Below, piece by piece: positions 40,159 through 47,535 of a DNA stretch of 47,535 nt. Source of the stretch: Fidelibacterota bacterium (lineage in GTDB: Bacteria > Fidelibacterota > Marinisomatia > Marinisomatales > UBA1611). The stretch covers positions 1 through 47,535 of the forward strand of contig JAPYRR010000007.1 in the NCBI GenBank assembly GCA_029936885.1. The letters run 5' to 3'. How positions within the stretch are numbered: the first letter of the stretch is position 1; each line of letters starts with the position of its first letter. The translations under genes and the position numbers were made by a program. The notes beneath the pieces are model-generated. The model was not told the DNA's origin. It did no database searches and saw only the letters and a list, made by a program, of their open reading frames with translations.

Positions 40159-42249
40159 TTAAGAGGCTTTTCCATGTACTTTTTCCAGAATCTCAGTTTC
40201 GATACTGGTTGGTACTTGTTGATATTTTGCAAATTCCATATGAAAAACAGCCCGGCCTTGCGTTATAGATCTAAGATCTGTTACATAGCCAAACATTGCA
40301 CTTAGTGGAACAAATGCCCTTACAACCTGAGCCTGATTACGCTGCTCCATTCCTTCTATTTTCCCTCGGCGTGAGCTTAAGTCCCCCATAACATCGCCTA
40401 GGTATTCATCGGGGACAATAACTTCAACTCTCATGATTGGCTCCATCAATTTTGGCGATGCTTTTTTACAAGCATCTTTAATTGCCATAGATCCCGCAAT
40501 TTTAAAAGCCATTTCCGATGAATCAACATCATGATAAGATCCAAATACGAGTTCAACACGAATATCTTCAATTGGATACCCGGCAATTACACCATTTTTA
40601 ATAGCTTCTTTCATACCTGCATCAACCGATGGGATATATTCACGAGGAATAACCCCACCAACAATTTTATTTTCAAAATGATACCCCTTCCCAGGATCAT
40701 TCGGCTCAACATTAATAACGACGTGACCATATTGACCGCGGCCACCAGACTGTCGAACAAATTTCATTTCTACATTAGATACGGCCTTGGTAATAGATTC
40801 GCGATATGCGACCATAGGCATTCCAATATTTGCCCGAACCTTAAATTCACGAAGGAGTCGATCAACTAATATTTCTAAATGTAATTCACCCATTCCAGCA
40901 ATAATAGTTTGCCCAGTTTCTTCATCCGTTGAAACACGAAATGTCGGGTCTTCTTCACCCAATTTCTGGAGCCCTCTTGACAACGTATCTTGATCTCCCT
41001 TACTTACTGGTTCTACAGATACAGCCACAACGGGTTCTGGGAAATCCATCGACTCTAGAATAATTTGGTTTTTTTCATCACAAAGCGTATGCCCTGTTTT
41101 TACGCGCTTAAGTCCAATCGCAGCAACAATTTCACCCGTAGAGACACTTTCTCTTTCTTCACGCTTATTGGAATGCATGAGCAATATACGCGAGATTCTT
41201 TCTCGTTTGCCCGATGTTGGATTATAAACATAGGATCCAGCTTTTAACTTTCCAGAATAAACTCTCATATAAGTTAGCTTTCCAACAAATGGATCAGTCA
41301 TAATTTTAAAAGCAAGCGCACTAAATGGAGAATCATCACTAGGTTCACGCTTCAATAAAACATCTGAATCACGAGGATCGGTTCCTGTAACAATACCAAC
41401 ATCAAGAGGTGAAGGTAAAAGATTTACCACCGCATCTAATAATCGCTGCACACCTTTATTTTTGAATGCAGAACCACATAGAGTTGGAATAAAAGTATTA
41501 TCTATACACCCTTTTCTGATTGCTGCTTTTAATTCATCTATAGAAATCTCTTCATCTGAAAGATATTTTTCCATCAGATGCTCATCATAGGTAGCTGTCT
41601 CTTCAATAAGATGATGACGCCATTTATCAGCTTCTTCCTGCATATCCGCAGGAATGTCGCCATATTCAAAATGTGAGCCCATAGAACTTTCATTGTAGAG
41701 GATTGATTTCATCTCCAATAAATCAATGATCCCCGTAAACATTTCGCCCGAACCAATGGGTATAACCAAAGGTAATGGAGCAGCTCCCAACCGGTCTTTA
41801 ATCATTTTAACAACATTAAAAAAGTCAGCACCCACTCGATCCATTTTATTCACAAATGCAATTCGAGGAACATTATATTTATCAGCCTGACGCCAAACTG
41901 TTTCGCTTTGAGGCTCCACACCTCCAACTGCACAAAAAACTCCTACAGCACCATCTAATACCCTAAGAGACCTTTCAACTTCAACAGTGAAATCAACATG
42001 CCCAGGCGTATCAATAATATTGATTCGATGATCATCCCAAATACAAGTTGTTGCAGCAGATGTAATTGTAATTCCACGCTCTTGCTCTTGTTCCATCCAA
42101 TCCATAGTTGCAGCGCCATCATGAACTTCACCAATACGGTGAGTACGACCTGTATAAAACAGAACTCGTTCTGTCAAGGTTGTTTTTCCAGCATCAATGT
42201 GGGCCATTATGCCAATATTTCTTACATGATCTAATTTTGTATGCTTCAA
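40159..42249 (-). CDS. fusA: Elongation factor G (copy 2)
   Basis: Protein identical to 24650-26740, offset 15509. Confidence 0.95.
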   Translation of the reverse strand: MKHTKLDHVRNIGIMAHIDAGKTTLTERVLFYTGRTHRIGEVHDGAATMDWMEQEQERGITITSAATTCIWDDHRINIIDTPGHVDFTVEVERSLRVLDGAVGVFCAVGGVEPQSETVWRQADKYNVPRIAFVNKMDRVGADFFNVVKMIKDRLGAAPLPLVIPIGSGEMFTGIIDLLEMKSILYNESSMGSHFEYGDIPADMQEEADKWRHHLIEETATYDEHLMEKYLSDEEISIDELKAAIRKGCIDNTFIPTLCGSAFKNKGVQRLLDAVVNLLPSPLDVGIVTGTDPRDSDVLLKREPSDDSPFSALAFKIMTDPFVGKLTYMRVYSGKLKAGSYVYNPTSGKRERISRILLMHSNKREERESVSTGEIVAAIGLKRVKTGHTLCDEKNQIILESMDFPEPVVAVSVEPVSKGDQDTLSRGLQKLGEEDPTFRVSTDEETGQTIIAGMGELHLEILVDRLLREFKVRANIGMPMVAYRESITKAVSNVEMKFVRQSGGRGQYGHVVINVEPNDPGKGYHFENKIVGGVIPREYIPSVDAGMKEAIKNGVIAGYPIEDIRVELVFGSYHDVDSSEMAFKIAGSMAIKDACKKASPKLMEPIMRVEVIVPDEYLGDVMGDLSSRRGKIEGMEQRNQAQVVRAFVPLSAMFGYVTDLRSITQGRAVFHMEFAKYQQVPTSIETEILEKVHGKAS

Positions 42250-42270
42250 AGTACTATTCTAATTCAATTA

Positions 42271-42735
42271 TTAACGAAAATGAGCAAATGCTTTATTTGC
42301 GTCTGCCATGCGATGGGTATCATCTTTCTTCTTGACTGCCCCGCCTTCACCGTTTGCAGCTGAGATTAATTCTGTTGCTAATTTTTCAGACATGGGTTTT
42401 CCAGATCGTCCACCTGCTGCATTTATAATCCACTGTGATGCGAGATAAAAACGACGATTTTTAGGCACTTCAATTGGCACCTGATACGTTGCACCACCAA
42501 TTCTTCGAGATTTGACCTCAACGGATGGAGATGTGTTTTCAATTGCCTTTTCAAAAATCTTTAGCCCGTCCGATTTGGTGCGTTGTTTAATTAAATCCAT
42601 TGCACCATAAAAAATCTTTTCAGCTATACCTTTTTTGCCTTGCACCATGACATAGTTAACAAATTTTGCAACTAGTTTATCATTATACACAGGATCTGGT
42701 AATATTTGTCTATGTTCTGGTCGTCTACGTCTCAT
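42271..42735 (-). CDS. rpsG: 30S ribosomal protein S7 (copy 2)
   Basis: Identical to 26762-27226, offset 15509. Confidence 0.95.
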   Translation of the reverse strand: MRRRRPEHRQILPDPVYNDKLVAKFVNYVMVQGKKGIAEKIFYGAMDLIKQRTKSDGLKIFEKAIENTSPSVEVKSRRIGGATYQVPIEVPKNRRFYLASQWIINAAGGRSGKPMSEKLATELISAANGEGGAVKKKDDTHRMADANKAFAHFR

Positions 42736-42752
42736 ATCTAATTTTAATATTT

Positions 42753-43124
42753 TTACTTAGGCTTTTTCGCCCCATAACGGGAACGACTTGTTTTACGGTC
42801 ACTCACTCCTGCAGTGTCCAATGTACCTCTTATAACATGATATCGAACACCAGGTAAATCTTTTACACGCCCCCCTTCAATAAGAACAATACTATGCTCT
42901 TGGAGATTATGGCCTTCTCCAGGAATGTAAGCCGCAACTTCCATCCCATTAGTTAACCTAACACGTGCGACTTTTCTAAGCGCTGAGTTCGGTTTTTTAG
43001 GCGTTGTTGTGTACACACGTGTGCACACCCCACGTTTTTGGGGGTTGCTCATAAGTGCCGGCGTGCTTGTTTTCTTTAAAACACGTTTCCGGCCTTTGCG
43101 AACTAATTGATTTATCGTCGGCAT
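42753..43124 (-). CDS. rpsL: 30S ribosomal protein S12 (copy 2)
   Basis: Identical to 27244-27615, offset 15509. Confidence 0.95.
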   Translation of the reverse strand: MPTINQLVRKGRKRVLKKTSTPALMSNPQKRGVCTRVYTTTPKKPNSALRKVARVRLTNGMEVAAYIPGEGHNLQEHSIVLIEGGRVKDLPGVRYHVIRGTLDTAGVSDRKTSRSRYGAKKPK

Positions 43125-43204
43125 ATCGTTTTATCCAAAGCCTATAAAATTACGAAATATTTTGAAAATACTGCAATAGTCATTTGATTTATTTTCATTT
43201 AATT

Positions 43205-46200
43205 TTACGCGACTGCGTCTTCAAGTAAAGAGTCTGAATCATCGTCATTTTCGTGGACTCCAACAAGTATATCTCTAATACCTGGAGTACCAGTTCCAGC
43301 AGGGATCAGTTTTCCAACCGCAACATTTTCCTTTAATCCCAGTAAATAATCTGTTTTACCCGCAGTGGAAGCGTCCGTTAGCACACGAGTAGTTTCTTGG
43401 AAAGACGCTGCAGATATAAAACTTTCTGTATTTAAAGAAGCTCGTGTTATTCCCATCAAAATTGGCTCAAAAGTTGCCGGTTTTGTTTTTCGATAGGTAG
43501 CTACTACCATCCCACTAAGTTTCAACTCCTTATTGATCTCAAGAAATTCAGAACGATCAATCATGGTTTCTGATTCCAAATCTGAATCACCCACCTTATC
43601 TACAATTACCATTTTTGAGATTCTTTCATTCTCTGAAAAGAACTCTTTTTTAGAGATTTTATCCTCTTCAAGAAACCATGTGTCACCCGTATCTTTCACG
43701 CTTACTTTTAACATCATCTGGCCCACAATAACTTCAATATGCTTATCATTAATCTTCACGCCTTGGAGACGATAAACTTCCTGTATTTCATTTACTAGAT
43801 AATCTCTTACTGCTGCAGGTCCTAGGACATGTAAAATATCATTAGGAGAAATCGCGCCTTCACAGAGATTTGTTCCAGCATTAACAAAGTCCCCTTCATG
43901 CACGATAACATGTTTTCCATAAGGAATTGAGTATGTTCTTTCTTCTCCATCACTCCCCATAACATGAATCTTTCTTACGCCCCGTTTTGTATCACCAAAC
44001 CGGACATTACCATTGATCTCTGACATTACAGCAGGGTTTGATGGTTTCCGAGATTCAAATAATTCCGCGACTCGCGGTAGTCCACCTGTAATATCTCGAG
44101 TTTTACCCACATCTTTAGGGATCTTAACTAAGGTTTGCCCACGTTCAACAGATTTTTTATCTGTTACAACTAATGTTGCCTTAACTGGGAGAATAGTTCC
44201 ACCAGCTAAAATTTTTCCTTTTTTATCGACAATTTCAATATGTGGGCTAAGTTTCCTGTCTCGCGCCTCTACAACAACCATCTGTTTTTTACCGCCTTCT
44301 ACAGATTCTACAGCGTAAGTATCACCTTCAATAAAATCCTTCAATGAAACTAAACCTGTTTCACGCGCTAAAATGATATCCGTATATGGATCCCATTGAA
44401 TTAATGTAGTTTTTGCTGGAATTTCATCACCTTCATTTACAAAGACAGTTGATCCATAAGGAACATTAAATGAAGCATTTTGCTTATCGTCCTTATCTAG
44501 AATAAAGAGTTTTGCATGACGAACCATACATCGTCGAACCTTAGTACCTGCTTCATCAATTGTATCTGCAAAATCGTAATTATCAGAGAAATTTACTCTA
44601 CCAGGTCGTTTTGTGACCATTTCAGATTGCTCAATAATTCGAGTAGCAGTACCCCCAATATGAAAAGTACGCAATGTTAACTGCGTACCGGGCTCACCAA
44701 TACTTTGAGCAGCACGAATACCGACAGCGGTTCCAATATCAACTAATTGATGAGTTGATAGATCCCAACCGTAACATTTTGCACAACATCCACGTTTTGC
44801 TTCACAAGTTAGGATAGACCGGATACGAACATTTTCAACACCACTATCTCCAATCAATTCAGATTCTTCTTCTTCAATGACCGCTCCAGCTTTTACAACA
44901 ACTTTCCCTTTCACAATAAAGTCATCAAGTATGGTTCTTCCTAATATTCGGTCAGCTAAAGGCTCTATAATCTCTTCGCCTTCTTTTAAATCTGCAATAA
45001 GAATACCATTAATTGTGTTACAATCAGTAATATACACAACCACGTCTTGAGCAACATCCACAAGACGACGTGTTAAATATCCTGCATCAGCTGTTTTCAA
45101 TGCAGTATCAGCTAATCCTTTCCGAGCTCCGTGAGTCGAAATAAAATATTCAAAAACGGACAATCCTTCTTTAAAGTTTGATGTAATGGGAGATTCAATG
45201 ATTTCACCCACACCGCCTTTCATAGACTTTTTTGGTTTAGCCATTAATCCACGCATCCCCGCTAACTGCTTAATCTGATCTTGAGAACCACGTGCACCGG
45301 AATCCGCCATCATATATACGGGATTAAATCCATTACGATCTTTTTTTAATGAATCCATCATCGAACCAGCCACACGATTGGTTGCATGTGTCCAAATATC
45401 AATGACCTTATTATATCTTTCACCATCGGTTAAGATATGACGATCAAATTTGCTTTTTATTTCATCAACTTTAACCTGTGCTTCATTAAGGATTTCATCT
45501 TTCCGATCAGGTATTAAAATATCGCTTATTGCAATCGACACACCACTGATAGTTGCTATTTTGAATCCGAGATCCTTTAATTTATCCAATAAAAGGACAG
45601 TTTGATAATTTCCTGTAAGCAAATATGCATTGTTTACAACTTGGGTTAATTTCTTTTTATTAATGACTTCATTAACGAAATCTAAGTTTTCTGGGAGGAC
45701 TGAATTAAAGATTATTCGCCCAACAGTTGTATTTTTAATCCATTTCCCATTATAACGTACATTTACAATCGCATGGAGGCCTACAGCTTTATTTTCATAA
45801 GCCAATACACCTTCTTCAATGGAACTAAATAATTTCCCTTCGCCCTTGTCGCCTTCTTTTGGACAAGTCAAATAGTAACATCCCAATACCATATCCTGAG
45901 AAGGGACAGCAATGGGTTGACCATTTGCTGGATGGAGAATATTATGACTAGCCAACATGAGCATCCTTGATTCCATTTGTGCTTCCAAAGAAAGCGGAAC
46001 GTGAACGGCCATTTGGTCACCGTCAAAGTCAGCATTAAAAGCTGAACAAACTAATGGGTGCAATCGGATTGCTTTACCATCTACAAGAACAGGCTGAAAT
46101 GCCTGAATCCCTAATCTATGAAGAGTAGGTGCACGATTGAGAAGGACAGGATGGTCTTCTACAACATATTCTAAAACTTTATATACAACCGGCTCACGGT

Positions 46201-47452
46201 TTTCGACCATGAGTTTTGCACTTCTTGGTGTTTGGGTATAACCGCGTGCCATCAGTTCATGAATCATATGTGGCTTGAATAATTCGAGTGCCATATTTTT
46301 AGGCAATCCACATTCATGAAGTTTCAAGCTCGGCCCAACAACAATTACGGAACGACCGGAATAGTCAACTCTTTTTCCAAGTAAATTTTGACGAAATCGA
46401 CCAGTTTTTCCACGAAGCATATCGGAAAGCGATTTCAATGGACGTCGAGAGCCACTACGAATTGCAGTTTTCCGTCTATTATTATCAAATAAAGCATCAA
46501 CAGCTTCCTGAAGCATCCGTTTTTCATTTCTTAAAATGACGTCAGGAGCATTTATTTCCATTAATTGCTTGAGGCGATTATTACGAATAATGATCCGTCG
46601 ATATAAATCGTTCAAATCAGAAGCTGCAAACCGACCACCTTCCAGTGGTACCAAAGGACGTAATTCGGGGGGAATTACAGGTAAAATTGAAACAATCATC
46701 CATTCAGGTTTATTTAAACGCTTTTTAGTTGGATCAGGTACGAAGGATTGAACAACTTTCATACGCTTTAAGGCATCTGCTCTTTTTTGCTTCGATTTGG
46801 ATGTTTTAACAATATCCACCAATTCTTTTTTCAAATCGGGAATGCTCATCCGAGAAAGCATTTCTTTCATGGCTTCGCCACCCATGGTCGCATAAAAATA
46901 ATTTTCATTATCTCTATCTTCCTCTGAAACGGCCATATAACCATGCTGTTGCTCAATTTCAAGGTATTCATCTTCATCAATCATTTGAAAAGGCTCTAAC
47001 CCACTTCCACCCGGCTCAATAACCATAAACATTTCATAATAAATGACACGCTCAAGCTCTTTGGTACTTTTGCCCGAAAGATAACTTATTTTACTTGGGA
47101 TAGATCGAAGATACCAAATGTGAACAACAGGTACAGCAAGAGTAATATGACCCATGCGTTGGCGTCGAACCTTTTTACGAGTTACCTCTACGCCACAACG
47201 GTCACAAATAATTCCACGGTAACGGATACCTTTATATTTACCGCAATGACATTCATAGTCTTTGACCGGTCCAAAGATCTTTTCACAAAAAAGACCATCT
47301 TTTTCTGGTTTATAGGAACGGTAATTAATTGTCTCCGGTTTTAGGACCTCGCCGTAAGAACGAGCAAGAATCATTTCTGGAGACGCTAATCCAATTGTGA
47401 TTGAACTAAATGATTTTGATGTGTCAATACTGGTTGATTGAATGTAAGTCAA
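43205..47452 (-). CDS. rpoC: RNA polymerase beta' subunit (copy 2)
   Basis: Identical to 27696-31943, offset 15509. Confidence 0.95.
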   Translation of the reverse strand: MTYIQSTSIDTSKSFSSITIGLASPEMILARSYGEVLKPETINYRSYKPEKDGLFCEKIFGPVKDYECHCGKYKGIRYRGIICDRCGVEVTRKKVRRQRMGHITLAVPVVHIWYLRSIPSKISYLSGKSTKELERVIYYEMFMVIEPGGSGLEPFQMIDEDEYLEIEQQHGYMAVSEEDRDNENYFYATMGGEAMKEMLSRMSIPDLKKELVDIVKTSKSKQKRADALKRMKVVQSFVPDPTKKRLNKPEWMIVSILPVIPPELRPLVPLEGGRFAASDLNDLYRRIIIRNNRLKQLMEINAPDVILRNEKRMLQEAVDALFDNNRRKTAIRSGSRRPLKSLSDMLRGKTGRFRQNLLGKRVDYSGRSVIVVGPSLKLHECGLPKNMALELFKPHMIHELMARGYTQTPRSAKLMVENREPVVYKVLEYVVEDHPVLLNRAPTLHRLGIQAFQPVLVDGKAIRLHPLVCSAFNADFDGDQMAVHVPLSLEAQMESRMLMLASHNILHPANGQPIAVPSQDMVLGCYYLTCPKEGDKGEGKLFSSIEEGVLAYENKAVGLHAIVNVRYNGKWIKNTTVGRIIFNSVLPENLDFVNEVINKKKLTQVVNNAYLLTGNYQTVLLLDKLKDLGFKIATISGVSIAISDILIPDRKDEILNEAQVKVDEIKSKFDRHILTDGERYNKVIDIWTHATNRVAGSMMDSLKKDRNGFNPVYMMADSGARGSQDQIKQLAGMRGLMAKPKKSMKGGVGEIIESPITSNFKEGLSVFEYFISTHGARKGLADTALKTADAGYLTRRLVDVAQDVVVYITDCNTINGILIADLKEGEEIIEPLADRILGRTILDDFIVKGKVVVKAGAVIEEEESELIGDSGVENVRIRSILTCEAKRGCCAKCYGWDLSTHQLVDIGTAVGIRAAQSIGEPGTQLTLRTFHIGGTATRIIEQSEMVTKRPGRVNFSDNYDFADTIDEAGTKVRRCMVRHAKLFILDKDDKQNASFNVPYGSTVFVNEGDEIPAKTTLIQWDPYTDIILARETGLVSLKDFIEGDTYAVESVEGGKKQMVVVEARDRKLSPHIEIVDKKGKILAGGTILPVKATLVVTDKKSVERGQTLVKIPKDVGKTRDITGGLPRVAELFESRKPSNPAVMSEINGNVRFGDTKRGVRKIHVMGSDGEERTYSIPYGKHVIVHEGDFVNAGTNLCEGAISPNDILHVLGPAAVRDYLVNEIQEVYRLQGVKINDKHIEVIVGQMMLKVSVKDTGDTWFLEEDKISKKEFFSENERISKMVIVDKVGDSDLESETMIDRSEFLEINKELKLSGMVVATYRKTKPATFEPILMGITRASLNTESFISAASFQETTRVLTDASTAGKTDYLLGLKENVAVGKLIPAGTGTPGIRDILVGVHENDDDSDSLLEDAVA

Positions 47453-47469
47453 AGTTAGTACTCCCTGGG

Positions 47470-47535
47470 TTAATCCAGTTCTACATCAATGCAAAGACCT
47501 TGAAGTTCTTTGATCATTACATTGAAAGATTCAGG
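47470..47535 (-). CDS. rpoB: RNA polymerase beta subunit, last 21 codons plus stop, truncated by window edge
   Basis: Identical to 31961-32026, offset 15509. Confidence 0.95.
   Translation of the reverse strand, partial: PESFNVMIKELQGLCIDVELD

Larger units (their letters stand above)
38945..47535 (+). repeat. Direct repeat, copy 2 (8591 bp, runs to window end)
   Basis: Same as 23436-32026; identity begins at the penultimate base of the tuf stop codon. Confidence 0.97.

Noticed and set aside
43205-47452. A second rpoC paralog as a specialised RNA polymerase
   Set aside because: Protein and surrounding DNA match copy 1 through spacers as well; explained by the large repeat, not paralogous divergence.
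1-47535. CRISPR array, rRNA genes, transposase/integrase, prophage
   Set aside because: No regularly spaced repeats, rRNA sequence or mobile-element proteins seen on either strand.

Overview
The window is about 47.5 kb, AT-rich and bacterial. The taxon cannot be proven from this sequence; gene content and protein style suggest an FCB-group or marine Marinimicrobia-like lineage. Positions 1-9.3 kb are accessory/metabolic: a secreted regulatory-domain protein truncated at the left edge, a DUF3228-like protein, a lipoprotein alpha/beta hydrolase, a fused VTE5-like + DUF92/VTE6-like prenol kinase, a DUF350-like membrane protein, hutI and hutU with a VapBC-type toxin-antitoxin module between them, and a GHL10/DUF187 glycosidase. 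Positions 9.3-38.9 kb, all on the minus strand, are one uninterrupted transcription/translation supercluster: tuf-rpmG-tRNA-Trp-secE-nusG-rplKAJL-rpoBC-rpsL-rpsG-fusA-tuf-S10-spc-alpha, ending at rplQ. Positions 38945-47535 repeat 23436-32026 at a constant offset of 15509 bp with no difference seen (tuf, fusA, rpsG, rpsL, rpoC and the 3' end of rpoB). The copies diverge exactly at the last base of the tuf stop codon. The most likely explanation is an assembler going around a tuf-to-tuf loop; a real tandem duplication by tuf x tuf recombination is the alternative. The main biological candidates for follow-up are the kinase fusion with its divergent esterase, the perfect palindromic terminator lying inside the GHL10 signal-peptide codons, and the vapBC insertion in the hut locus with its inverted-repeat operator.
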